DNA from: Pseudomonas pohangensis
Lineage (GTDB): Bacteria > Pseudomonadota > Gammaproteobacteria > Pseudomonadales > Pseudomonadaceae
NCBI RefSeq assembly: GCF_900105995.1
Contig: NZ_LT629785.1
Coordinates: forward strand, 1,488,001-1,552,000
Reading direction: 5' to 3'
DNA length: 64,000 nt
Shown: positions 1 to 9,141 of the stretch, piece after piece
Numbering within the stretch: the stretch's first letter is position 1
Layout of the letters: each line of letters opens with the position of its first letter
Notes under the pieces: generated by a model
The model's input: only the letters and a program-made list of their open reading frames with translations
What the model was told of the DNA's origin: nothing
The model's database searches: none
Translations under genes and position numbers: made by a program

Positions 1-1
1 G

Positions 2-136
2 TTCATCTATATCACCCACAACAAGATAGCCATGGAAATGGCCGACCAGTTGATGGGCGTGACCATGCACGAGCCCGGCTGTTCGCGGCTGGTAACCGTG
101 GATGTGGAAGAGGCGGTGGCGCTGGTAGCCAGCTGA
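2..136 (+). CDS. smc: Chromosome segregation protein SMC, C-terminal end (partial)
   Basis: Only the last 44 codons are in the window. The reading frame opens at base 2 and ends at TGA 134-136. The visible peptide contains FIYITHNKIAMEMADQLMG, which is the end of the SMC ATPase head domain: the ITHNK segment follows the Walker B/D-loop region and is typical of SMC proteins. SMC condenses and organises the chromosome with ScpA and ScpB. It lies directly upstream of zipA, as in Pseudomonas. Nothing can be said about the rest of the protein. Confidence 0.9.
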   Translation, partial: FIYITHNKIAMEMADQLMGVTMHEPGCSRLVTVDVEEAVALVAS

Positions 137-325
137 TCAGGCGGTTTTTTCCACTGCAGCAGAAGCCTGCTTTCGGGTTCCGCTCGGCGCTGGGGCATGC
201 TAATTTACTACGCACTTTCGGCTGCATGCAGAAAATGCCGGTTATTTCAGCGAATTGGTCGTGATAACTGCACAGCAGCGAGCACATTTTGATTATTTTT
301 TAACCTATTCGGTACAGAGGATTGC

Positions 326-1141
326 ATGGATATCGGTCTGCGTGAGTGGCTGATGGTTATCGGGATTGTGGTCATTGCCGGCATTCTGTTTGATGGCTGG
401 CGCCGCATGAGTGGCAGTAAAAGCAAACTCAAGTTCAAACTTGATCGCACTCTTGCCGATCTGCCCGATGACGAGGAAGACGCCAATCTGTTGGGCCCTG
501 CGCGCGTACTGGATCGTGACCGCGAGCCGCAGATTGATGAAAGCAACCTGCCTTCGATGACCGCAGGAGATTCGGCAGGCAAGCGCAACGAGCCCCAACA
601 GGGTGATCTGAATCTGGATCAACCGGTGCCTACCTTGCTCACGCCGGTGGCCGAAGAGGCTGCAGAACCCGTCGAGAAGCCCAAACCCGCCGCTGCCGAG
701 CAGACTGAAGTACAGGAAGTGCTGGTTATCAGTGTCGTGGCGCGTGAAGCCGATGGTTTCAAGGGCCCGGCGTTGTTGCAGAACATCCTCGAAAGCGGTT
801 TGCGCTTTGGCGACATGGATATTTTCCACCGGCACGAAAGCATGGCCGGCAACGGCGAAATACTGTTTTCCATGGCCAATGCAAAAAAGCCGGGGACCTT
901 CGATCTGGACGACATGGACATGTTCAGTACGCCGGTGGTGAGCTTCTTCCTGCAGTTGCCCGGGCCGCGTCATCCCAAGCAGGCGTTTGACCTGATGATC
1001 GCCGCTGCACGCAAGTTGAGTACCGAGCTCAATGGCGACCTGAAAGACGACAAGCGCAGCGTGTTGACCGCACAGACAATCGAGCACTATCGCCAGCGCA
1101 TTGCCGAATTCGAGCGCAAGCTGCTGAGCCAGAAGCGCTGA
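326..1141 (+). CDS. zipA: Cell division protein ZipA
   Basis: 271 aa. ZipA anchors FtsZ to the inner membrane at the division septum. The N-terminus (MDIGLREWLMVIGIVVIAGI) is a single membrane segment with the short periplasmic start typical of ZipA. It is followed by a basic stretch, a Pro/Glu-rich linker to about residue 130, and a C-terminal FtsZ-binding domain (from about VLVISVVAREADGFKG to the end). ATG 326 is preceded by AGAGG at 316-320. It sits between smc and ligA, the order found in Pseudomonas, and a strong hairpin terminator follows it. Confidence 0.95.
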   Translation: MDIGLREWLMVIGIVVIAGILFDGWRRMSGSKSKLKFKLDRTLADLPDDEEDANLLGPARVLDRDREPQIDESNLPSMTAGDSAGKRNEPQQGDLNLDQPVPTLLTPVAEEAAEPVEKPKPAAAEQTEVQEVLVISVVAREADGFKGPALLQNILESGLRFGDMDIFHRHESMAGNGEILFSMANAKKPGTFDLDDMDMFSTPVVSFFLQLPGPRHPKQAFDLMIAAARKLSTELNGDLKDDKRSVLTAQTIEHYRQRIAEFERKLLSQKR

Positions 1142-1193
1142 TTGCAGCGCCGTTGTATCGGGTCCGGCTTGGCTGACCTGAAGACCCACAGAG

Positions 1194-1219
1194 AAAAGAG
1201 CAGCCCAGGCTGCTCTTTT
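1194..1219 (+). terminator. Rho-independent terminator after zipA
   Basis: Perfect 11-bp inverted repeat AAAAGAGCAGC / GCTGCTCTTTT with a 4-base loop (CCAG). It ends in a T-run and lies in the 99-bp gap between zipA and ligA. It should separate, or attenuate between, the two genes. Confidence 0.8.
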
Positions 1220-1240
1220 CGTTTCACAGAAGAGCCCGTC

Positions 1241-3625
1241 ATGCCTGACGTCCAGACCGCCGCCCAGCGTATCAGCCAGTTACGCAGCCAGATCGATGCG
1301 CACAATCACCGCTACTACGTGCTCGACGAGCCCAGTGTGCCGGATGCCGAATACGACCGCCTGTTTCGCGAGTTGCAGGCGCTGGAGGCGGAGCATCCGC
1401 AACTGGTTACGGCACAATCCCCGACCCAGCGCGTCGGCGGTGCGGCCCTGGCGGCTTTTGGTGAAGTGCGCCACGAAGTGCCGATGCTCAGTCTGGGCAA
1501 TGCCTTTGCCGAAGACGACCTGCTGGATTTCGACCGCCGCGTGCGTGAAGGCCTCGGCGATCTGTTACCGGCTGCCGACCTGTTTGGCGGCGGAGCGCCG
1601 GTGGAGTACTGCTGCGAGCCCAAACTGGACGGTCTGGCCGTGAGCCTGTTGTACCGCGACGGTGTGCTGGTGCGTGGCGCCACCCGTGGCGATGGCAGCA
1701 CCGGCGAAGATATCAGCAGCAACGTGCGCACCCTGCGCAATGTGCCGCTGCAATTGCAGGGCGAAGGCTATCCGGCGGTACTCGAGGTACGTGGAGAAGT
1801 GTTCATGTCCAAAGCCGGTTTCGAGGCGCTGAATGCCCGGCAACTGGCCAGTGGCGGCAAACCCTTTGCCAATCCGCGCAACGCCGCCGCCGGCAGCCTG
1901 CGCCAGCTGGACCCGAAGATCACTGCCAGCCGGCCGCTGGAGTTCTGCTGCTATGGTATCGGCCAGGTCGAGGGCGAGCTGGCAGCGACCCAGGTGGGCA
2001 TTCTGCAACAGCTCAAAGGCTGGGGCCTGCCGATCAGTCGCGAGCTGAAAAAAGTCGAAGGTGCCGAGCAGTGTCTGGCTTATTACCGCGATATCGGCGA
2101 GCGCCGCAGCAGTCTGGCCTACGAGATCGACGGGGTGGTGTTCAAGGTCAATGACATCGGCTACCAGCGCGAACTGGGCTTTCGCGCCCGCGAACCGCGC
2201 TGGGCGATCGCTCACAAGTTTCCTGCCAGTGAGGAGCTGACCGAGCTGCTGGACGTCGAGTTCCAGGTTGGCCGCACCGGTGCAGTCACCCCGGTGGCGC
2301 GGCTCAAGCCGGTGCAGGTAGCCGGTGTCACCGTGTCCAACGCCACCTTGCACAATATGGATGAAGTGGCGCGGCTGGGCCTGATGATCGGCGATACGGT
2401 GATCATCCGCCGTGCCGGTGATGTGATCCCGCAGGTGGTGCAGGTAGTGACCGAGCGGCGCCCGGCCGATGCGCGGCCGGTGCATATCCCCGAGCAGTGT
2501 CCGGTCTGCGGCTCGGCGGTGGAGCGCACGCAACTGGTCAAGCGCAGCAAGGGCCGCGAGACCCTCAGTGAAGGCGCGGTGTATCGCTGCGTAGGCCGTC
2601 TGAGCTGCCAGGCTCAACTCAAGCAGGCGATCATTCACTTCGTCTCGCGGCGTGCGCTGGATATCGAAGGGCTGGGTGACAAGATTGTCGAGCAACTGGT
2701 GGACGTCGGTCTGGTGGCTTCACCGGCGGACCTGTTCACCCTGACTTATGAGCAGGTGGTGGCGCTGGAGGGTTTTGCCGAACTGTCCACGCGGAACCTG
2801 CTGACAGCCATCGACGCCAGCCGCAAACCGACCCTGGCGCGTTTCATCTATGCGCTGGGGATTCCCGATGTCGGTGAGGAAACCGCCAAGCTGCTGGCCC
2901 GCGCCCTCGGCTCGCTGGCGCGCATCGAACAGGCGCTGCCGGAAGTGCTGACCTGGTTGCCTGATATCGGCGCCGAAGTGGCCTACGAGATCCACAATTT
3001 CTTTGCCGACAGCCATAACCGGCAGGTGCTGCGACAACTGCTGGAGCGCGGCATCCAGTTGCAGGGCGAGGGTGAGTTGCATGCCGAGTTCAGTGCCTGC
3101 ACCACGCTGGCGGCTTTTATCGACAAACTGCAGATTCCGTTTATCGCCTCCACGGGTGCCGAGAAACTGGCAGCGCAGACCGGCAGCCTGCAGGCACTGA
3201 TCGAACTCAGTCAGGACTGGCTGTCGTTGAGCGCGCTCAAGGGGCTGAATGAAAAGGCCAGACAGTCCTTGCGTGACTACTTCGCCAACCCGGCCAATGT
3301 CGCCAAGGCGTGCCTGGTAGAAGCCCAGTTGCGCGACTTCGGCATGCATTGGCAGAGCCAGAAACAGGTCATCCAGGGCTTGCCGCTGGCCGGCCAGACC
3401 TGGGTACTGACCGGCACCCTGGAAGCCATGAGCCGCGATCAGGCCAAGCAGCAGCTGGAAGCGCTGGGGGCCAAGGTGGCCGGCTCGGTATCGGCCAGGA
3501 CCCACTGCGTGGTGGCGGGCCCCGGAGCCGGATCCAAGCTGGACAAGGCCACCGAACTGGCGTTGCCGGTGCTGGATGAGGCCGCCTTCCTGGAGCGTCT
3601 GGCCGAGCTTCAGGCGAACGAATAG
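1241..3625 (+). CDS. ligA: NAD-dependent DNA ligase LigA
   Basis: 794 aa from ATG 1241; the frame is open further upstream, but that part crosses the terminator. The enzyme seals nicks in replication and repair using NAD+. The N-terminal Ia domain has HNHRYYVLDEPSVPDAEYDR, which binds NMN. The adenylation domain has CEPKLDGLAVSLLY with the catalytic KLDG lysine. Next come an OB fold, a four-cysteine zinc finger (CPVCGS and CVGRLSCQ), helix-hairpin-helix repeats and a C-terminal BRCT domain (LAGQTWVLTGTLEAMSR). The length is somewhat above E. coli LigA and typical of Pseudomonas. The 3' end overlaps the convergent dioxygenase gene by 16 bp. Confidence 0.97.
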   Translation: MPDVQTAAQRISQLRSQIDAHNHRYYVLDEPSVPDAEYDRLFRELQALEAEHPQLVTAQSPTQRVGGAALAAFGEVRHEVPMLSLGNAFAEDDLLDFDRRVREGLGDLLPAADLFGGGAPVEYCCEPKLDGLAVSLLYRDGVLVRGATRGDGSTGEDISSNVRTLRNVPLQLQGEGYPAVLEVRGEVFMSKAGFEALNARQLASGGKPFANPRNAAAGSLRQLDPKITASRPLEFCCYGIGQVEGELAATQVGILQQLKGWGLPISRELKKVEGAEQCLAYYRDIGERRSSLAYEIDGVVFKVNDIGYQRELGFRAREPRWAIAHKFPASEELTELLDVEFQVGRTGAVTPVARLKPVQVAGVTVSNATLHNMDEVARLGLMIGDTVIIRRAGDVIPQVVQVVTERRPADARPVHIPEQCPVCGSAVERTQLVKRSKGRETLSEGAVYRCVGRLSCQAQLKQAIIHFVSRRALDIEGLGDKIVEQLVDVGLVASPADLFTLTYEQVVALEGFAELSTRNLLTAIDASRKPTLARFIYALGIPDVGEETAKLLARALGSLARIEQALPEVLTWLPDIGAEVAYEIHNFFADSHNRQVLRQLLERGIQLQGEGELHAEFSACTTLAAFIDKLQIPFIASTGAEKLAAQTGSLQALIELSQDWLSLSALKGLNEKARQSLRDYFANPANVAKACLVEAQLRDFGMHWQSQKQVIQGLPLAGQTWVLTGTLEAMSRDQAKQQLEALGAKVAGSVSARTHCVVAGPGAGSKLDKATELALPVLDEAAFLERLAELQANE

Positions 3626-4377
3626 ATATCCATGCCCAGCGCGCCGAGGGTAAACCCGCTGTGCTCGACGGTCACTGTGCCACCTGCGCCCATGGCGAAA
3701 AACAATGGCAGCAGGTGTTCCTCGCTGGGGTGGCTGCGCACAGCGAAGGGGGCCCGGGCACGGTAATCCAGCAGGGCGCCGGTATCGGCAGCCATCAGCC
3801 GCGCTACCATCCAGTCGCGGAACGCCTGCGCCCAGGGCGCAATCGTCTGCGGGCCAGCCTGCCAGTCCAGCAGGCCGAGGTTATGCGTGATGCTGCCGGA
3901 GCCGATCAACAGCACATCATCTGCACGCAGGCCGGCCAGCGCTTGCCCGACAGCTAGCTGAAAGGCCGCGCCACGCCGGGTCGGCAGGGAAATCTGCAGT
4001 ATCGGGATATCCGCCGCCGGATACAGCAGCGACAGCGGCACCCAGGCCCCGTGATCGCGCGGGCGCTGGTTGTCCAGGTGCGCCGCCAGGCCGCTGCGCT
4101 GCAGCATCCCGACAATCGCGCCAGCCAGTGCCGGATCGCCCGCAGCCGGATATTGCAGTTGATACAACTCAGGCGGAAATCCATGAAAGTCATGCCAGGT
4201 CTCCGGCTGGCAGGCAGCGCTGACCAGCAGTTCATCAGTCTCCCAGTGCGCCGACTGCACCAGTACGGCTTGGGGGCGCGGCAAGCGTTCAGCCAGCCGC
4301 GCCAACGCCGAACCGGAAGCACCGGGTGAAAGGGCCAGCATGGGTGAACCATGGGAAATGAACAGACTGGGCAGCAT
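3610..4377 (-). CDS. ygiD: DODA-type extradiol ring-cleavage dioxygenase (4,5-DOPA dioxygenase family)
   Basis: 255 aa, LigB superfamily, non-heme metal enzyme; E. coli YgiD opens the ring of L-DOPA. Visible metal-site and active-site motifs are SHGSP (residues 9-13), SAHWET, the HDFHGFP segment, DHGAWVPL and GSGSITHNL, in the order expected for the family. The natural substrate cannot be read from the sequence. It is convergent with ligA (16-bp overlap) and divergent from the TetR gene to its right, with about 180 bp between them. Confidence 0.85.
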   Translation of the reverse strand: MLPSLFISHGSPMLALSPGASGSALARLAERLPRPQAVLVQSAHWETDELLVSAACQPETWHDFHGFPPELYQLQYPAAGDPALAGAIVGMLQRSGLAAHLDNQRPRDHGAWVPLSLLYPAADIPILQISLPTRRGAAFQLAVGQALAGLRADDVLLIGSGSITHNLGLLDWQAGPQTIAPWAQAFRDWMVARLMAADTGALLDYRARAPFAVRSHPSEEHLLPLFFAMGAGGTVTVEHSGFTLGALGMDIYSFA

Positions 4378-4526
4378 GGCAAGGTCCCGTGAGCAGTGTG
4401 TTTCATATGTTCACGGTTGGCGGCAGGCATAACCAGCGCAAAGATCGGAGGTTATTGATCGGATCTGCCGAACGGTTGATGGGCAAGGCTGGAGGTTGAT
4501 CTTTCAGGGCGTCGGCTATTCCGGGC

Positions 4527-4554
4527 TTGACATTAAAAACGATCGGTCTAATAT
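4527..4554 (+). promoter_or_regulatory. Promoter with embedded operator for the TetR gene
   Basis: TTGACA (4527-4532) and TAATAT (4549-4554) are separated by 16 bp. The spacer and -10 box contain ACGATCGGTCTA (4539-4550), an identical 12-mer to the one upstream of acuI. Transcription should begin near 4560-4562, at or beside the ATG at 4562. Repressor bound here would occlude RNA polymerase, implying autorepression. Confidence 0.7.
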
Positions 4555-4561
4555 GTCGGCC

Positions 4562-5194
4562 ATGACCATCGCCAAGCCACCAATTCGTCGCGGCCGTCCG
4601 CCAAAAGTCCCGCGTGAGCACGCTGACACGCGCGAGGCGCTGTTGCGTTGCGGTATGGAAGTGCTGACCGAGCAGGGCTTTGCGGTCACCGGGATCGATG
4701 CCGTGCTCAAGCGGGTCAACGTGCCCAAGGGTTCGTTCTATCACTACTTCGACAACAAGGAAGCCTTCGGCCAGGCGGTGTTGCGCCGATATGCCGAATA
4801 CTTCGCGCGCAAACTGGATCGCTGGTTGCTCAATGAAGCAGAGCTTCCCCTGCAGCGTCTGCACAATTTTGTCGAGGACGCCAAGGCGGGGATGACCAGG
4901 CACCAGTTCCGCCGCGGCTGTCTGGTCGGCAATCTGGGGCAGGAGGTCGTGGTCCTGCCCGACAGCTTCCGCATGGAACTGGAGCAGGTATTGCTCGACT
5001 GGCAGCAGCGCCTGGCTGTGTGTTTGCGCCAGGCGCTCGGTCAGGGGCAGATAGGCGCGGATAGTGACTGCGATGCACTCGCAGCCTATTTCTGGATTGG
5101 TTGGGAAGGTGCAGTACTGCGCGCCAGGCTGGTACAGGATGTGCGGCCACTGGATGTATTTATCAAAGGATTTCTAGCCGGGATTACCCGGTAA
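4562..5194 (+). CDS. acuR: TetR-family repressor, AcuR-like
   Basis: 210 aa from ATG 4562. The N-terminal TetR helix-turn-helix is clear (VTGIDAVLKRVNVPKGSFYH, followed by YFDNKEAF), preceded by a basic RRGRPPKVPREHA tail. The C-terminal ligand domain has RRGCLVGNLGQE, common in AcuR/NemR-like members. It lies 46 bp upstream of the acuI-type reductase, in the same orientation, as in acuRI operons where AcuR senses acrylate. A start at ATG 4553 is possible, but it falls inside the -10 box and has no ribosome site, so 4562 is preferred. Ligand identity is inferred from context only. Confidence 0.82.
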   Translation: MTIAKPPIRRGRPPKVPREHADTREALLRCGMEVLTEQGFAVTGIDAVLKRVNVPKGSFYHYFDNKEAFGQAVLRRYAEYFARKLDRWLLNEAELPLQRLHNFVEDAKAGMTRHQFRRGCLVGNLGQEVVVLPDSFRMELEQVLLDWQQRLAVCLRQALGQGQIGADSDCDALAAYFWIGWEGAVLRARLVQDVRPLDVFIKGFLAGITR

Positions 5195-5211
5195 TTTTTT
5201 TCGCCGATTAA

Positions 5212-5226
5212 TAGACGATCGGTCTA
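5212..5226 (+). promoter_or_regulatory. Putative AcuR operator upstream of acuI
   Basis: TAGAC-5 bp-GTCTA inverted repeat (TAGACGATCGGTCTA), 14 bp before the acuI start. It shares ACGATCGGTCTA exactly with the spacer of the TetR gene's own promoter (4539-4550), so the same repressor probably binds both. Confidence 0.75.
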
Positions 5227-5240
5227 AACAGGAGATGACT

Positions 5241-6224
5241 ATGTTCAAGGCGATTCTTGTTGATAAAGATGCAGATGTTTACCAGGCAAACCTGACGGAA
5301 CTGGATGATGCACAGCTTCCCGAAGGCGATGTCACCGTGCGCGTGGCCTACAGCACCCTGAACTACAAGGATGGCCTGGCCATCAGTGGCAGCAGCCCGG
5401 TAGTCCGTCGTTTTCCGATGGTCCCCGGCATTGACCTGGCCGGAACGGTGGAAGCCAGCAATCACCCTGCATACAAGGCCGGTGACCGCGTCCTGCTCAA
5501 TGGCTGGGGCGTCGGTGAAGGGCACTGGGGTGGTCTGGCGCAGAAGGCCCGGCTCAACGGTGACTGGTTGATTCCCCTGCCTGAGGCGCTGAGCGCCCGT
5601 CAGGCAATGGCGATCGGAACCGCAGGTTACACCGCCATGCTGTGCCTGATCGCGCTGGAGCGGCACGGCCTGACGCCGGCCAGCGGCGAGGTTCTGGTAA
5701 CCGGTGCCAATGGCGGGGTAGGCAGCTTTGCCATCGCCCTGCTGGCGCGCAAAGGCTACAGCGTGATCGCCGCCACCGGGCGTCCGGCGGAAGCGGATTA
5801 CCTGAAACGCCTGGGTGCGACGACGATCATTGACCGTGCCGAGTTGTCCAGCCCGGGCCGTGCACTGGCCAAGGAACGCTGGGCAGCGGCAATCGACTCG
5901 GTCGGCAGCCACACCCTTGCCAATGTGTGTGCGGCTACGCGTGCCGACGGTCTGGTTGCCGCCTGCGGCCTGGCCCAGGGCATGGACTTTCCGTCGACGG
6001 TAGCGCCGTTCATCCTGCGCGGTGTCAGCCTGCTGGGTATCAACAGCGTCACCCGCCCTTATCAGGAGCGTGTCGAAGCCTGGGATCGCCTCTGCACCGG
6101 GCTGGATCTGGCCCAGCTGGATGAAATTACCCGCGAGATCGGCCTCAGTGAAGCCATCCCGGTTGCTCACCAGCTGCTTGCCGGCAAGGTGCGCGGACGC
6201 GTGGTGGTGGATGTAAACCGCTAA
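5241..6224 (+). CDS. acuI: Acrylyl-CoA reductase, MDR family (AcuI/YhdH)
   Basis: 327 aa from ATG 5241, with AGGAG at 5230-5234; an in-frame ATG at 5235 is too close to that site. AcuI reduces acryloyl-CoA to propionyl-CoA with NADPH, detoxifying acrylate made from DMSP or acrylate metabolism. Motifs are the N-terminal STLNYKDGLAISG, PGIDLAGTVEAS, NGWGVGEGHWGG and the nucleotide-binding VTGANGGVGSFAIALLARKG. There are no zinc ligands, as expected for the quinone-reductase-like branch. Control by the adjacent TetR protein through the shared operator is likely. Confidence 0.9.
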   Translation: MFKAILVDKDADVYQANLTELDDAQLPEGDVTVRVAYSTLNYKDGLAISGSSPVVRRFPMVPGIDLAGTVEASNHPAYKAGDRVLLNGWGVGEGHWGGLAQKARLNGDWLIPLPEALSARQAMAIGTAGYTAMLCLIALERHGLTPASGEVLVTGANGGVGSFAIALLARKGYSVIAATGRPAEADYLKRLGATTIIDRAELSSPGRALAKERWAAAIDSVGSHTLANVCAATRADGLVAACGLAQGMDFPSTVAPFILRGVSLLGINSVTRPYQERVEAWDRLCTGLDLAQLDEITREIGLSEAIPVAHQLLAGKVRGRVVVDVNR

Positions 6225-6289
6225 GCATCCGCTTAATCGGGCTGCCGGGGGCTCCACTCATCTCGAGTGCAGCCCCCGGCGTTTGTCTG

Positions 6290-8782
6290 TCAGGGCCGGT
6301 CCACCTCTTTCAGCTTGCCCTTGGACGCTTTGGCCAGCGCGGCAATATCTTTTGCTGCAAAGGCATCCACGCGGATCAGATCGTAGATGGCGGCCATGGC
6401 CTGGCTGGCCTCGTCGCGTTCCTCCTGGGAGATCAGTTCGCGCTTCTGTGCGCAATCGAGCACCTGCTCCCACTCATGGGCGAGTAACAGGTCGGTGTCT
6501 TCGGCACATGCGCCATCGGCCTTGTCCAGTGCGTCCTTGATGCGCTCGCGCAGCGCATGGGTGTCGCGGGCCAGTTTCCAGGCGTGCAGTACACGGCCTA
6601 CCGGGTCGTCCGCTTTGTCGCTGATGAAGATGCCTGCAACCAGATGGTCGCGCGGACGGCCCTGGTTGACGATGCTCAGTGCCAGACGTTGGCCCAGTTC
6701 GTCGCCGGGGCGCTGGACGCACTGGCCAAGCGGAAACAGCAGCAGGCGCAATGGCCAGCGCATGGCAGCCAGTGGAAACTGGCTGGCGGCGCGGTAAAGG
6801 CTGTCCTGCAGGTGGAACAGACTGGTTTGCAGGCTCCATTCAACCAGATCGCGCAACTCCTCCGGGTAACCTTCATGGTGCCAGTGATTGATCACGGCCG
6901 AGGCGTAATACTGGTGGGTGAGGGCATCGGCCATGCGTCCGGAGAAGCGCTGGCGTGCCTTGAGGCTGCCGCCCAGAGTCAGCAGGCCCATGTCGGTGAG
7001 CCAGGCAAAGGCTGCCGAGAAGCGGCTCAGCTGGCGGTAATAGGACCGGATGTTGCCGGAGTCGGGGGCAGCGGCAAGGCGGGAACCTGTCAAGCCGAGC
7101 AGAAAGGCCCGTGCGGCATTACCGGTGGTGTGCGCCAGATGGCGATAGAACACGCCGTCGAACTGCGCCACCGCGCTGGCCTGATCGTCGTTGCTGGCCG
7201 CGGCAATTTCTTCCTGAATGAACGGATGGCAACGAATCGCACCCTGGCCAAAGGTCATCAGGCTGCGGGTGAGGATATTCGCACCTTCCACGGTGATGGC
7301 AATCGGCACTGCCTGATACACCGGGGCAAGAAAGTTGCGCGGGCCGACAATCACACCGCGGCCTGCCACTACATCCATGGCGTGGTTGACCACTTCACGC
7401 ATCAGCCCGGTGTTGTGGTATTTGAGCAGCGCCGAAGGCACCGAAGGGCGATCGCCACGGTCGAGCATCGAGGCGGTGAACTGCCGCGCGCAATCCATCA
7501 GGAAGGTATGCCCGGCGATGGATTCCAGCGCTTCCTGCACACCTTCGAACTCGGCGATGGAGCGGCCGAACTGTTCGCGCACGGCGGCATAGGCGCCGAC
7601 GCTCAGGCAGGCCATCTTGCCGGAACTGGCGGCCAGTGCCGGCAGCGAGATGGAGCGGCCGATGGACAATACCTCCAGCAGCATGACCCAGCCCTTGCCG
7701 ATCATCGGCGCACCGCCGATGACGAAATCCAGCGGAATGAACACGTCTTCGCCCCAGGTCGGGCCGTTCATGAACACGCTGTCCAGCGGCAGATGACGAA
7801 CGCCGGAGTGCACGCCGTCGAGGTCGCTGGGGATCATCACGCAGGTTACACCGGGTTCCGCGGACTCGCCCTGCAACAGGCGCTCGGGATCATAGACCTT
7901 GATCGCCAGACCGATCAGCGTGGCAACCGGCGCCAGGGTGATGTAGCGCTTGTTCCAGGTGACTTTCATGCCCAGCACGTTTTTGCCCTGCCATTCGCCG
8001 TGGCAGATCACCCCGCTGTCGGGAATCGCCCCGGCGTCGGAGCCGGCCACCGGTGACGTGAGGGCAAAGCAGGGGATGTGTTCGCCGCTGGCCAGTTTGG
8101 CCAGGTAGGTGTTTTTCTGTTCTTCGGTGCCGTAGCGCAACAGCAACTGGCCGGGGCCGAGGGAGTTGGGCACCATCACGGTGACCGCCGCGTCTATGTT
8201 GCGCGAGGCGATTTTCATCACCACTTGCGAGTGGGCCAGCTCGGAAAAGCCCAGGCCGCCGTATTCCTTGGGCAGCATCAGGCCCCAGAAACCGTTCTCG
8301 CGGATGAACTGCCAGACTTCTCTGGGCAGATCGTAGTGCTCATGGGTGATCGCCCAGTTGTCGAGCATGGCGCACAGGGTTTCGGTCGGGCCATCGAGAA
8401 AGGCCTGTTCTGCTGCACTGAGCCTGGATGGCATCAGCTGATGCAGTTTTTGCCAATCCGGACGACCGGAAAACAGATCGCCTTCCCAGGAGACAGTGCC
8501 GGCGTTCAGCGCCTGTTGTTCGGTGGATGACAATCTGGGCAGCTTGCCGCGCACCCATGCCAGCAACGCCTGCGAGACATGCTGTTGGCGCAGGGCATTG
8601 GGCAGGGTCAGCAGGAACACCAGCGCCAGCACTGCCAGGGTCAATAGCCAGCCGAAAAGATGCGCGTGACCCAGCAGCAGTCCGAGCAATGTGGCGCCGC
8701 TGATGATCGCCAGGCCGACGGTTGCGCTGCTGCCGACAAACAGCACTGCGACTGCGGCCAATACAAGAAATAAAAGTCCCAT
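6290..8782 (-). CDS. fadE: Membrane-associated acyl-CoA dehydrogenase FadE
   Basis: 830 aa from ATG 8782, preceded by AGGAG. It catalyses the first, FAD-dependent step of fatty acid beta-oxidation. Two N-terminal hydrophobic segments (residues about 1-60) are followed by an acyl-CoA dehydrogenase core: FGFWGLMLPKEYGGLGFSEL-like region, CFALTSPVAGSDAGAIPDSG for FAD/substrate binding, and FAITVEGANILTRSLMTFG-like region near the active site. A C-terminal FadE-specific domain extends to the end. The size matches the large E. coli FadE class rather than 380-aa soluble enzymes. It is transcribed alone. Confidence 0.93.
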   Translation of the reverse strand: MGLLFLVLAAVAVLFVGSSATVGLAIISGATLLGLLLGHAHLFGWLLTLAVLALVFLLTLPNALRQQHVSQALLAWVRGKLPRLSSTEQQALNAGTVSWEGDLFSGRPDWQKLHQLMPSRLSAAEQAFLDGPTETLCAMLDNWAITHEHYDLPREVWQFIRENGFWGLMLPKEYGGLGFSELAHSQVVMKIASRNIDAAVTVMVPNSLGPGQLLLRYGTEEQKNTYLAKLASGEHIPCFALTSPVAGSDAGAIPDSGVICHGEWQGKNVLGMKVTWNKRYITLAPVATLIGLAIKVYDPERLLQGESAEPGVTCVMIPSDLDGVHSGVRHLPLDSVFMNGPTWGEDVFIPLDFVIGGAPMIGKGWVMLLEVLSIGRSISLPALAASSGKMACLSVGAYAAVREQFGRSIAEFEGVQEALESIAGHTFLMDCARQFTASMLDRGDRPSVPSALLKYHNTGLMREVVNHAMDVVAGRGVIVGPRNFLAPVYQAVPIAITVEGANILTRSLMTFGQGAIRCHPFIQEEIAAASNDDQASAVAQFDGVFYRHLAHTTGNAARAFLLGLTGSRLAAAPDSGNIRSYYRQLSRFSAAFAWLTDMGLLTLGGSLKARQRFSGRMADALTHQYYASAVINHWHHEGYPEELRDLVEWSLQTSLFHLQDSLYRAASQFPLAAMRWPLRLLLFPLGQCVQRPGDELGQRLALSIVNQGRPRDHLVAGIFISDKADDPVGRVLHAWKLARDTHALRERIKDALDKADGACAEDTDLLLAHEWEQVLDCAQKRELISQEERDEASQAMAAIYDLIRVDAFAAKDIAALAKASKGKLKEVDRP

Positions 8783-9141
8783 CAGATTCTCCTTGTTGCG
8801 CAATGCTGCGCGGAGTGCCCGGGCGCCGAACAGGTTGAACGCTGTTCGAAGAGGCGTGACAGCGACTAGCCGTGGCCGCCGGAGCAAATGAAGACGCAGG
8901 CAAACTGCATGCACCTGTAAGCACAAGTGTAGCTGCTGAGGGCGCGGAGCCCGATTGGCAAGCGGCCGGGGCGCTACCTTGCCCTGTAGCCCTATTGGGA
9001 CAGCAACAACGGGGGCAAGTTTCAGCCTGTGTGACGCAAGGCGTCAGCTGCTGTGAGAAAGCCAACGCCGGGAAGCGTGGCCAGGCGTTCCCGCGCGGCG
9101 CGCGGGAACGCTCATGCTTGTCGCGACGAGGTCGGGAAGTA
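8783..9141. other. Intergenic region between fadE and HU gene
   Basis: No supported gene in this 359-bp stretch. It carries the fadE upstream region at its left and the hairpin behind the HU gene at its right (9085-9111). The open frames here overlap the fadE 5' region and have no ribosome sites or recognisable protein content. Confidence 0.6.
9085..9111 (-). terminator. GC-rich hairpin downstream of the HU gene
   Basis: Perfect 12-bp inverted repeat GCGTTCCCGCGC / GCGCGGGAACGC with a 3-base loop, 30 bp past the HU stop codon. It has no T-run on the minus strand, so it may be an mRNA-stabilising stem or a weak terminator rather than a classical one. Confidence 0.5.

Noticed and set aside
1565..2695. 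Long minus-strand open frame opposite ligA
   Set aside because: Shadow of ligA in a high-GC gene; His/Gln/Ala-rich translation without motifs.
6557..8056. Long plus-strand open frame opposite fadE
   Set aside because: It is entirely antisense to the strongly supported fadE and arises from GC-rich codon bias; the translation has no family features.
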